This document shows, piece by piece, positions 26,766-35,021 of a stretch of 64,000 nucleotides of DNA (positions are counted from its first letter, which is position 1; each line of letters opens with the position of its first letter). Under the pieces are notes generated by a model, which saw nothing but the letters and a program-made list of their open reading frames with translations, made no database searches and had not been told where the DNA came from. The stretch is from contig NZ_FNSQ01000005.1 of assembly GCF_900105205.1 (NCBI RefSeq), forward strand, positions 2,480,001 through 2,544,000. The letters run 5' to 3'. This DNA is from Microbacterium hydrocarbonoxydans. Its GTDB lineage: Bacteria > Actinomycetota > Actinomycetes > Actinomycetales > Microbacteriaceae. The translations under genes were made by a program, and so were the position numbers.

Positions 26766-28199
26766 GTGACCGAAACCTCTGGCATGCGCGCCCTTCTCGA
26801 TCTGGAGGATGCCGCGCCGGCGGTACTGTTCGAGACCATTCCCGGCCTCGACGTGCCGATCTGGCCCCTCGCCCGCTGGCCGTTCTCCCGGGCGATCGCG
26901 GAGACCGACATCGGCACGGCGCTCCCGGTGTACCAACGCCCCACAGCCCGCCAGCGCGCCCTGATCGCCGCACGGCGCATGATCCCGAACCGCCACTCGA
27001 CCAGGCACGCGCCGAAGGCCGATCACCTCTTCGTCGTCTCGGGATGGACCAAGGTACGCGGTCAGGGCGGCTACCGGAACTGGCTCGCGGACGACTTCTC
27101 CGAGGCGCTGGGCGAGTCCTCCATCGTGGCGCAGGATGCATACCTCGACGCCCTGAGCGGTGCGGACCAACGCCCGCTCAATCGATCCACGTACACCTAC
27201 GCGCTGGCCAACGAGCGGATCATCCGAAGAACGGCGCGACGCCCGCTCGGCCCCCAGGACCGTGCGCGGGTCGAACGAGCGCTGCGCGCGATCTTCGACC
27301 TCGTCGCCTTCGATGTCACGGACGCGGGGAGGGAGCGGGCGATCGCAGACGCCCTCGGCCGGGCGGACCGGGCACGACACGCCCGAGACGAGTTCGCTCG
27401 TCTGCTCGACCGCGTGACGCCGCGCCGCATCTACATGCAGACCGCCGCATACGGCAACCGCGCCCCCGAGATCGCACTCGCGCACGAGCGCGGCATCGAG
27501 GTGGCCGAACTGCAGCACGGCTGGATCGGCAGCAGCCACGCGGCGTACAACTTCGGGGCCGCGATGCGAGAACCCGCCATGGTCCGGTGCCTGCCGGACA
27601 CCCTGCTCGGCTATGGCGAGTACTGGGGGCGCGACATCCGATTCCCCGGACGTTTCGTGCCGATCGGCAAGCCCACACTCGATCGGACCACACTGAACGT
27701 GCTCCCCTGGGCTGACCGCCCCAGGACCGTGCTGTTCGTCTCGAGCAACTTCGAGCATGATCTCGTCGACAGCGCCCTTCTCGCCGTTCGAGACGCCCTG
27801 CCGTCCGACTGGAGTCTCGTTCTGCGTCCGCATCCGGTCGAACGAGCCACGGCCGCACAACGACATGCCGCGGTCCTGGCGCACGACGGCATCGAACTGG
27901 ATCTCTCGGTGGACGGCGGCGAGGCTCTTGCCCGGAGCCGAGCGGTCATCGGATTCTCCAGCACGATGCTCTTCGAAGCCCTCGCATACGGCTGCCACAC
28001 GGCGGTTCTCGAATCGGTTCTCGCCGAGCACTATGCGTCGGCCGATATCTTCCCCACCCGGATCGATCGCGAACTGACGCAGGTCGATGTGGCAGTCCAG
28101 GGATTCCTCTCACCTCCGACCGCTGTCGACCGCACCCTGTCCGACTCGGTCTGGCGACCCGACGGCACGAGCGCCTTCGCCGACTTCGCGCGCCTCTGA
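26766..28199 (+). CDS. Putative GT-B-like surface polysaccharide enzyme, unassigned
   Basis: 477 residues, no membrane span. The C-terminal half looks like a GT-B glycosyltransferase or capsule-synthesis protein: TVLFVSSNFEHDL, LVLRPHPVERATAAQ and IGFSSTMLFEALAYGCHTAV resemble motifs of KpsC/KpsS-like and CDP-glycerol-phosphotransferase-like proteins. A middle VAELQHGWIG motif is also typical of this superfamily, where the histidine is functional. The N-terminal 180 residues are not recognised. The GTG at 26766 follows GGAG at six bases. No transferase for pseudaminic acid is obvious elsewhere in the window, so this is a candidate, but that is speculation. Confidence 0.6.
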   Translation: MTETSGMRALLDLEDAAPAVLFETIPGLDVPIWPLARWPFSRAIAETDIGTALPVYQRPTARQRALIAARRMIPNRHSTRHAPKADHLFVVSGWTKVRGQGGYRNWLADDFSEALGESSIVAQDAYLDALSGADQRPLNRSTYTYALANERIIRRTARRPLGPQDRARVERALRAIFDLVAFDVTDAGRERAIADALGRADRARHARDEFARLLDRVTPRRIYMQTAAYGNRAPEIALAHERGIEVAELQHGWIGSSHAAYNFGAAMREPAMVRCLPDTLLGYGEYWGRDIRFPGRFVPIGKPTLDRTTLNVLPWADRPRTVLFVSSNFEHDLVDSALLAVRDALPSDWSLVLRPHPVERATAAQRHAAVLAHDGIELDLSVDGGEALARSRAVIGFSSTMLFEALAYGCHTAVLESVLAEHYASADIFPTRIDRELTQVDVAVQGFLSPPTAVDRTLSDSVWRPDGTSAFADFARL

Positions 28200-28210
28200 G
28201 TCTCAGCGAG

Positions 28211-30406
28211 TCAGCGCTGACGGCCCCTGAGCCTCGACAGCGACGTCGCGGCGAGAACGGATGCGGCGCTCATTCGCAGCCCGCCCTCGCGGTGCAGTGT
28301 GGAGGCGATTCCTCGCGCCAGCAGGGACCCCGGTCTGGCACGGTGCTGCCTCCGCTCCACCAGACGATCGAGTTCCTCGGCTGAGGAACTGGGAACCGCG
28401 GCGAGATCGAGCAGACGCCGGTCGACCAGCGGCAACGGCTGTTCCGCTCGCGGGGCTGCCGAGCGCAGCGCAGCGATCGCCGCGGCGAGATGCCGCCGAT
28501 CCTCCTGGCTCCAGCCGGAGCCTCGTCGGTTGTGGATCGCGCCGATGACATTGACGCGGAGGATCTTCGTCACCACCGCGTCGCGCTGCCCCTGAGCGAG
28601 TGCCCGGAACGTCGCCGAGGTCAGGAGTCGATGCACGAAACGGAGGTCCTCCTCGACCGGCCTCGCCGTGAGGGAGGTCCGGGAAGCCGCATCGGCGTGT
28701 ACGAGATATGCGGGCCCCCGGCTGAGAGAGATCGCCCCCGCCTGCGACCAGACCGTGGTCACGTACTGGACGTCCTCGCCGGTCGCCACCGCGGTGTCGA
28801 GTCGAAGGTCACCGAAGGTCCGCCGCGAGACGAGTCCCAGCGGTGCACTGCGATAGGACAGACGATCCTTGACCAGATCGAGCCGCCTCGACCGCCAGGG
28901 CCTGGTCGGAGGGGTCGGGACCACTCCCCCGCGCGCATGCGCCAGTCTGGGTATGACGGCGTCGGCGCCATCGCGTCGAGCGATGGCGACCCAGGAGTCG
29001 ATCGCCCCCGCCTCGAGCTCGTCGTCGGAGCCCATGATCGAGGTGAAGCTCGCCCCGGCATGATCGAGGCCCTCATTGAACGGACCAGCGGGCCGGGGCA
29101 CACCGTCGTGCAATTCGAGAAGCCGCACACGCGGGTCGCCTGTGAGCTCCCCGAGGCGTTGCGCGATGTCCTCCGATGCGATGTTGTGGCACACGACAGT
29201 CACTCGAAGAGGCACGTCGTTCATCAGCACGGAGCCGACCGCTCTCCGAATAGGTCGCGAGAGCTGATGAACGGCGATGATCACATCGACCACCGGCCCA
29301 TCGACGCCGCCCTCCGCTCCCCGCGCGGCCCGGTAGACGGACTCGTAGTCACGCGCGCGCGACGCATCCGAGAAGGCCTCCCGCGCTCGGGCGCCGATAT
29401 CTTCCTGAGATCGGCCGCGATTGAGGGCGAGGAGTCGCTCGACCGCATCGGCGAACGATCGCGGTGTCCGCTCCTCGACCAGGATCCCGTCGGGCGCCGT
29501 GACGAACTCGGTATGGCCGCCTCTGGCGCCCACGACCACCGGTGTCCCCGCGACGAGAGCTTCGGCGATCGCTATCCCGAACGTCTCCGACTCGGTCGGC
29601 AGCAGGAAGACGTCTGCCTGCTGCAGGTGCCTGGCCACATCCGCCTTCGGCACCGAACCCGAGAATGTCACGTGTTCGCTCACACCGGTGCGCGCAGCCT
29701 CCTGCCGCGCCGATTCACGCAGCGGGCCCTCTCCCACCCAGTCGAGCGACGCATCCATGCCACGCCGACGCAGCTCGGCGAGCGTCTGGATCGCGAGAAT
29801 CGGTCCCTTGCCGGGAACCAGGTTGCCGACAGCGACGAGCCGTACCCGTGATCCGCTGCGCGGAGCGGTCGATCGCTCCTCCGGGGCGGCGACATGATTC
29901 GGGATCACCGCGACCTCGCCCGAACGCACCCGGGAGATGCGACGGGCCAGGGTGCGGCTCACTGCCACGACGCGATCAGGGCGCGCGAGCCCGCGCTCGG
30001 TGAGGGGCAGCGTCAGCCGCATCAGGCGGGGCACCGTCTCGGGCGCGAGCAGACCTGACCAGTGCTCGGTGTGCACCCAGGGAACAGTCACTCGCAGGAG
30101 GGACATCGGCAGGAGCGAGGACAGCGCCATGGAGTGGACGAGATCGGCGTCCCGCAGCATTCTCCGGATGAGCCGTGAGGCGCGAACCAGTTGATCCGGT
30201 CTGGATGGCGACATCGACGACCGCACGATCCGCACCCCGTCGCGGACCTCGCTCGCAGGGGCGGAGGGCGCGTCCGACGGCGGGATGAGGTGAAGGACGG
30301 TGACCTCGTTCGACTCCGCCAGCAGCCGCACGTCGTCAGCGACGAACGATCCTGCCCCCGGGGAGCGCGGACTGGGGAACCAGGTCGTCACGACGAGCAC
30401 GCGCAT
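28211..30406 (-). CDS. Bifunctional glycosyltransferase, GT4 fused to GT2
   Basis: 731 residues in two domains. Residues 1 to ~370 are a GT4 enzyme (VLVVTTWFPSPRSPGAGSFV; VAVGNLVPGKGP; the E-x7-E motif region TESETFGIAIAEALVAGTPV). From ~375 a GT2 domain begins (VVDVIIAVHQLSRPIRRAVG; GPFNEGLDHAGASFTSIMGS followed by DDELEAG). The GT2 half is clearly paralogous to the separate protein at 33939-35021. The fused enzyme may add two successive sugars. It is the last gene of the large minus-strand operon but also has its own TAGCGT hexamer seven bases before the ATG. Confidence 0.85.
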   Translation of the reverse strand: MRVLVVTTWFPSPRSPGAGSFVADDVRLLAESNEVTVLHLIPPSDAPSAPASEVRDGVRIVRSSMSPSRPDQLVRASRLIRRMLRDADLVHSMALSSLLPMSLLRVTVPWVHTEHWSGLLAPETVPRLMRLTLPLTERGLARPDRVVAVSRTLARRISRVRSGEVAVIPNHVAAPEERSTAPRSGSRVRLVAVGNLVPGKGPILAIQTLAELRRRGMDASLDWVGEGPLRESARQEAARTGVSEHVTFSGSVPKADVARHLQQADVFLLPTESETFGIAIAEALVAGTPVVVGARGGHTEFVTAPDGILVEERTPRSFADAVERLLALNRGRSQEDIGARAREAFSDASRARDYESVYRAARGAEGGVDGPVVDVIIAVHQLSRPIRRAVGSVLMNDVPLRVTVVCHNIASEDIAQRLGELTGDPRVRLLELHDGVPRPAGPFNEGLDHAGASFTSIMGSDDELEAGAIDSWVAIARRDGADAVIPRLAHARGGVVPTPPTRPWRSRRLDLVKDRLSYRSAPLGLVSRRTFGDLRLDTAVATGEDVQYVTTVWSQAGAISLSRGPAYLVHADAASRTSLTARPVEEDLRFVHRLLTSATFRALAQGQRDAVVTKILRVNVIGAIHNRRGSGWSQEDRRHLAAAIAALRSAAPRAEQPLPLVDRRLLDLAAVPSSSAEELDRLVERRQHRARPGSLLARGIASTLHREGGLRMSAASVLAATSLSRLRGRQR

Positions 30407-30413
30407 GATTCCG

Positions 30414-30419
30414 ACGCTA
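30414..30419 (-). promoter_or_regulatory. -10 element, leaderless internal promoter for 30406
   Basis: TAGCGT on the minus strand ends seven bases before the ATG and begins on the base after the preceding gene's stop. Confidence 0.5.
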
Positions 30420-31631
30420 TCAGAGGGCGGCGGACGGCTTCTGCGGATCCGGCCGACCGAGGAGCACGCCGGCTGTGGCGCGACTGTTGCGCTCGGAATC
30501 GCAGAGCTCTGCCCAGACGTCCCTGCTGTGGAAGCGCTCGCGGAGAGCGAGGACCTCGGAGATGCTCGCGGCAACCTGCTCTGTCCTCGGGTTCGGATCG
30601 ACCAGTCGTCCCGCCTCCGCCGTGACGATCTCCGATGTCCCGCCGACGTCGGTGGCCACGATCGGGATGTCGAACGACATCGCCTCCATGATCGACACCG
30701 GCACGCCCTCTGACTCGCTGAGGTTGATGAACGCGTCGACGTACTCCCGCCCGTAGAAGTCGATCACGTCGTCGTGCGGGGTCTGACCACGAAGCTCCGC
30801 CTCGATGCGAGCGCTCCGGACCCGATCCTGGAGCGCGCCGAACTCCGCTCCACCACCGAAATGCACCCAGCGGAGGGCGGTCCCCTGTCCCGCGGCCTCC
30901 ACGGCCTCGAATATGCGCTCGACCCGCTTCACCGGAATGACATGCGAGCAGCTGACCACGAGACGCGGACGGCCCTCGCCGCGCGGCTCGGGCAGGGCTC
31001 CCGGATCCGGTGTGCCCAAGCGGCTGACGACGACGTTCGCACCCGGATGACGCTCGGCGATGTAGTCGCGCGCATGCGCGGACACGGCGAGCACCGCGTC
31101 TACGGCGGCGTAGAGGTGTGCGCGGAAAGGGAGGTACCCTGGCGACTCGTAGAGGTCGTAGCGGTGCACGCGCACGAAGGCGCCCTGCGCGCGGTCAACG
31201 AGCCACGGGACCGCGAGGCCGCCGCCCAGCCCCCAGAACGAGTACAGGGTGATGTCGGCTCCGTCGTCGAACGACTCGCGCACGCGCCGCCCGGCCGCCA
31301 TCCGCATCCCCCGGGCGCACGCGGCCGCGAACGCACCGAACTGCGCGGCTCCGACTCCGGCTCGGCGTTCGCTTCTCCAGGCTCGGGCCGCGATCCGCAC
31401 TCGGCGAGGCGACAGCGCGGCCAGAAGGATCTCTCGCCGGCGGGAAGGGTACAGGTTTCCGCGATAGGTCACGCCTGCGGGCAGGGGCACGCTCGGCGAC
31501 TCGCCGGCAGTGCAGTTGAAGACGTGGACCTCGTCGAAGGCCTCCACCAAGGCGGCGATCTCGCGCTCGACGAAAGCCGTGTCCCCGTATGCGAACGGGT
31601 ACTCGTTCGTCAGCAGCACCAGCCGTCTCAC
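30420..31631 (-). CDS. Glycosyltransferase family 4
   Basis: 403 residues, GT-B fold, cytosolic. N-terminal RRLVLLTNEYPFAYGDTAFV, the second Rossmann start VVSCSHVIPVKRVERIFEAV, and the donor-site region NLSESEGVPVSIMEAMSFDI with the E-x7-E pattern are all visible. The GTG start overlaps the previous stop as GTGA, placing it in the operon running from 40.7 to 28.2 kb. Sugar specificity cannot be read. Confidence 0.88.
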   Translation of the reverse strand: MRRLVLLTNEYPFAYGDTAFVEREIAALVEAFDEVHVFNCTAGESPSVPLPAGVTYRGNLYPSRRREILLAALSPRRVRIAARAWRSERRAGVGAAQFGAFAAACARGMRMAAGRRVRESFDDGADITLYSFWGLGGGLAVPWLVDRAQGAFVRVHRYDLYESPGYLPFRAHLYAAVDAVLAVSAHARDYIAERHPGANVVVSRLGTPDPGALPEPRGEGRPRLVVSCSHVIPVKRVERIFEAVEAAGQGTALRWVHFGGGAEFGALQDRVRSARIEAELRGQTPHDDVIDFYGREYVDAFINLSESEGVPVSIMEAMSFDIPIVATDVGGTSEIVTAEAGRLVDPNPRTEQVAASISEVLALRERFHSRDVWAELCDSERNSRATAGVLLGRPDPQKPSAAL

Positions 31632-32758
31632 GACGTCGTCTCCGAGGGGAGCATCCGATCGACCGCCTCGACCCAGATCCGCTGTTGCTCCTCTGCGGAG
31701 AGCGACGCGGCTGCCCGGTCGGCAGCATCCTTGAACCCCTCGACATCTGATGGCACCATCGCATCGAAGATTCGCGTCAGCGAGGCGGCGGAGAAGTCGT
31801 CGGCCACGACGCCGAAGCCGTGCGCACGCACGATCGCAGCCATCTCCGGGCTGGGGCCGATCACCACACCGAGTCTTGCCTGGACGAAGTCGAACAGCTT
31901 GTTCGGAAGCGCCCACCGGTAGTTGGCGTTGACCGGCGGCAGCACGAACACTCCGATGTCATGGTCGTTGAGTGTCGCAACCAGTTCGTCATAGGGAACG
32001 GCGTCATGGACTCGCACGTTCGAGGTCTGATCCGCGCGGACCTTCAGCTCGTTCAGGTAGACGGGATCGTTCGGGGTCAGATAGAGGTCGAGCGTCAGCG
32101 GGGTGGTGGACTGCTGCACCGCGTCGAGCATCAGGTCGAGGTGACGGTTGCGGAAGCACGCGCCGCTGTGCACCAGCGCGAGCGGTCGGTGCGTGGGTGT
32201 GGGGACGAGATCGGCTCGCGGCGTCGCGTTGGTCACGACCTCAGCAGTGATCCCGAACCGTCGCCGGTACTCCTCCGCGATCCCCGCTGCCACGGTGGTC
32301 ACGCTCCGAGCACGCGTGACGTGTCGCCGGCAGATCCAGGCCAGGAACGGCGCGACGAACAGTCGCCAGCGCAGCATCTCGCTCTTCTGCGATGGCGCGA
32401 ACTCGTGCAGGTCGGCATGGACGCCGTACGTCGGATCGAGCGACAGCGCCAGCGGCACAGCATCCACATCGTTGGCGACGATCACATCGAAGGCGGATCC
32501 CTCCAACAGCTTCCTGGCCGCGACGATCGCCTCGTTCTGCTCGTAGGCGAGCGCATACCGGCGAGTGAGGAGGAGCCGACGTGAGTAGCGCCAGACCTCT
32601 GTGTGCTCGGGAAGGGCGATGTGACGGTGGGCGCCGCGCGGCCGGGGTCCGTACCCGCAGGTCGTCACCTCGAACCGCCCCGAGAACGCCTCCACCTGTT
32701 TGCGCACTCGCGCGTCGGCGGAGATGTCGGAGAACGACAGGATCAGGAGCGAGCGCAT
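31628..32758 (-). CDS. Glycosyltransferase, GT-B type (paralogue A of a tandem pair)
   Basis: 376 residues. Starts SLLILSFSDISADARVRKQV, a phrase shared almost word for word with the next upstream gene. Other shared segments are DVIVANDVDAVPLALSL, LVHSGACFRNRHLDLMLDAV, LDLYLTPNDPVYLNEL and ALPNKLFDFVQARLGVVIGP. The last one is the donor-binding end of GT4-like enzymes. The ATG overlaps the upstream stop (TGATG). The two genes are a tandem duplication that has diverged. Confidence 0.82.
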   Translation of the reverse strand: MRSLLILSFSDISADARVRKQVEAFSGRFEVTTCGYGPRPRGAHRHIALPEHTEVWRYSRRLLLTRRYALAYEQNEAIVAARKLLEGSAFDVIVANDVDAVPLALSLDPTYGVHADLHEFAPSQKSEMLRWRLFVAPFLAWICRRHVTRARSVTTVAAGIAEEYRRRFGITAEVVTNATPRADLVPTPTHRPLALVHSGACFRNRHLDLMLDAVQQSTTPLTLDLYLTPNDPVYLNELKVRADQTSNVRVHDAVPYDELVATLNDHDIGVFVLPPVNANYRWALPNKLFDFVQARLGVVIGPSPEMAAIVRAHGFGVVADDFSAASLTRIFDAMVPSDVEGFKDAADRAAASLSAEEQQRIWVEAVDRMLPSETTS

Positions 32759-33942
32759 CAGCGATGACCGGCCTTCGCGGCCAGGGTCGCCACGGCCTCC
32801 GTCCACGGCCCCATCGACTCCTCGGCGGACAGCTGGCGCGCGCTCGACGACGCGTTTCGTTTGAAGCGGGCGACATCGACCTCCGTCAGCGCATCGATGC
32901 AGGCGGTGAGCGAAGCGGCATCGGGCTCCGCAGTCACCATCCCTATGTCATGGTCACGCACGTACGGCTCCAGCTCGGGAGACGGCCCCACGATGACTCC
33001 CAACCGCGCCTGGATGAAATCGAAGAACTTGTTGGGCAGAGCGTGACGATAGCTGAAGTTGGCCGGTGGAAGGACGAACAGCCCCACGTCGTACTCGTTG
33101 AGGGTGGCGACCAGGTCCGCGTACGGCACCGGATCGCAGACCCTCACCTTGCCCGTGGTCGCCGCCTTCGCCCGCAGTTCGTCGAGGTAGTCCGGATGGT
33201 TGGGGGTCAGATAGAGATCGAGGGTGACGTCGGCAGCGCTCGCCCCGACCGCATCGACCATGAGCCCGAGATCGCGGTTGCGCAGACCCGCACCACTGTG
33301 GACGAGGCGGATGGGCTTCGACACCGCGGAAGGCTCGAGCGCGGCGAAGGGTGCGGCGTTCGTCACCAGCGCCGGATGGAAGCCGAACTCCCGGTCGTAC
33401 TCCGTCGCCAGGCCTCGGCTGACGGTCGATGTGGCTGCGGCCTTCGAGACGTACTTGCGGCAGATCCACCGATAGTACGGCGAGATCCACCGCATCCACG
33501 CCGGATTCTCCTCGTGCAGTCGCGGCCAGTACTCGTGCAGATCGGCGAGCACTCCTCCGCTCGGCCGCAGCCGGAGCGCAAGCGGCACCGCCTGGACGTC
33601 GTTGGCGATCACCACGTCGAAGCGACGGCTGCGCAGGGCCTGCCATGCGAGCCGAACGCCGGCCAGCCGCCAGTAGGCGAGGCGGTACTGGCGCAGCGAG
33701 ACGAACCGCCCGTAGGGGTTGTCGACGCGCGCTTCACTCGGCAGCTGCACGTGTCGGACGTCGTCGGAGGGCGACTCCTCATAGCCGCACGTCACGACGT
33801 CGTAGGTCCTCGCGAACAGCTCGACCTGCTTGAGCACTCGCGCGTCCCGCCGGATCGGCGAGAACGACAGAATGAGCAGCGACGGCTTCTCGCCGGACCC
33901 CACGGGCTCCTCGGCGACGTCGTCTCGAGGCGATGCGATCAT
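32758..33942 (-). CDS. Glycosyltransferase, GT-B type (paralogue B of a tandem pair)
   Basis: 394 residues. After about 18 extra N-terminal residues it follows paralogue A: SLLILSFSPIRRDARVLKQV, DVVIANDVQAVPLALRL, LVHSGAGLRNRDLGLMVDAV, LDLYLTPNHPDYLDEL, ALPNKFFDFIQARLGVIVGP. The ATG at 33942 has GGAGA at a good distance and overlaps the previous stop as ATGA. Likely adds a sugar to the same lipid-linked repeat unit as its neighbours; specificity unknown. Confidence 0.82.
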   Translation of the reverse strand: MIASPRDDVAEEPVGSGEKPSLLILSFSPIRRDARVLKQVELFARTYDVVTCGYEESPSDDVRHVQLPSEARVDNPYGRFVSLRQYRLAYWRLAGVRLAWQALRSRRFDVVIANDVQAVPLALRLRPSGGVLADLHEYWPRLHEENPAWMRWISPYYRWICRKYVSKAAATSTVSRGLATEYDREFGFHPALVTNAAPFAALEPSAVSKPIRLVHSGAGLRNRDLGLMVDAVGASAADVTLDLYLTPNHPDYLDELRAKAATTGKVRVCDPVPYADLVATLNEYDVGLFVLPPANFSYRHALPNKFFDFIQARLGVIVGPSPELEPYVRDHDIGMVTAEPDAASLTACIDALTEVDVARFKRNASSSARQLSAEESMGPWTEAVATLAAKAGHR

Positions 33943-35021
33943 CGTCTTCTCCAATTGTCCAGCAGGTAGTGAAGGTAGCGCACGGGAACGGCCTCTCGGT
34001 CGACCGCGTTCAGGAGTCGGGCCGGACGCACGACATCCCATCGCGACGCCGCACGGCGGGACGCGATCGCGCGCACGATCTCGTCCGGAGTGGCGCCCGT
34101 CGAGACTGCATCCAGCAGGCGGCGATCCGCGCGGGAGAGCGGGACGAAGGACCGCGGGCTGGCCTGCCGAACCCGCCGCACGATGTCCGACACGGCACCG
34201 ACCCCCGCAGCGTCCCACTCTGCGGCGGACGGGCGGGCGAGAAGCGCATCGAGGACATGGATGCGCAGAAGTTTGACTCCCAGGGACGTCGCCTCGCGGA
34301 CCGGCAGTGCAGACCACCACTCGCTGCCGAGGAGGTCGGTCACGGCGGCCAGCTGATCGGCCGCCGGCATGGGGGCGAGAGTGACGCGATCCCCGGCATC
34401 GGCGCCGATGACGTAGCACGGCAGGTCGCGCATCAGATCGATACGGGCGCCGCTGGTCCACAGCCGGGCGGTCATCGCGATGTCATCACCTGTGCGCAGC
34501 CCCTCCGCCAGCGTGGCGCCCGTCTCGCGCAGCACGTCACGCCGGATGAGTGCGAGCGGCGCGGTCCGGTAGAAGAGTCGATCGCGCACGGCATCGAGGC
34601 GCCGTGTGCGGCCGAGACGCGGCATCGGGTTCAGGAGACGAGCGCCCTGCTGGTGCCGCAGCGGGACGAGCGCGATGTCAGGCCGCTCGGAGCGCAGATA
34701 ACGGCTCCAGGCGTCGAGGGCTCCGGGTTCGAGGTAGTCGTCCGATCCCATGATCGTCACGTAGTCGCCGGAGGCGGCATGCACGCCGAAGTTGAAGGGG
34801 CCGGCCGGGCTGGGGATCCCGTCGACGAACGCGAGGTAGCGGAGCCGTGTCCCCTCCGCCTTCCCGACGGCTTCCCGGATCTCTTCGATCGGCACCCCGT
34901 GGCACACCACCGTCACCCGCGCATCAGCGGACTCCGCGGACTCGAGCACGGAGTGCACGGCCCTCGAGATCGGCCGTCGTGCGTTATGGACGGCGATGAC
35001 GACATCCAACATGGGTGTCAT
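33939..35021 (-). CDS. Glycosyltransferase family 2
   Basis: 360 residues. GT-A signature MLDVVIAVHNARRPISRAVH at the start and GPFNFGVHAASGDYVTIMGS followed by DDYLEPG as donor/metal motif. It is a full-length paralogue of the GT2 half of the fusion at 28211-30406: both share the SPAGPFN/RPAGPFN segment, MGSDD and a run R-x-D-x-V-x-D-R-L-x-Y-R. The C-terminal 150 residues are helical and specific to this pair. It overlaps both neighbours by four bases (ATGA). Confidence 0.87.
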   Translation of the reverse strand: MTPMLDVVIAVHNARRPISRAVHSVLESAESADARVTVVCHGVPIEEIREAVGKAEGTRLRYLAFVDGIPSPAGPFNFGVHAASGDYVTIMGSDDYLEPGALDAWSRYLRSERPDIALVPLRHQQGARLLNPMPRLGRTRRLDAVRDRLFYRTAPLALIRRDVLRETGATLAEGLRTGDDIAMTARLWTSGARIDLMRDLPCYVIGADAGDRVTLAPMPAADQLAAVTDLLGSEWWSALPVREATSLGVKLLRIHVLDALLARPSAAEWDAAGVGAVSDIVRRVRQASPRSFVPLSRADRRLLDAVSTGATPDEIVRAIASRRAASRWDVVRPARLLNAVDREAVPVRYLHYLLDNWRRR

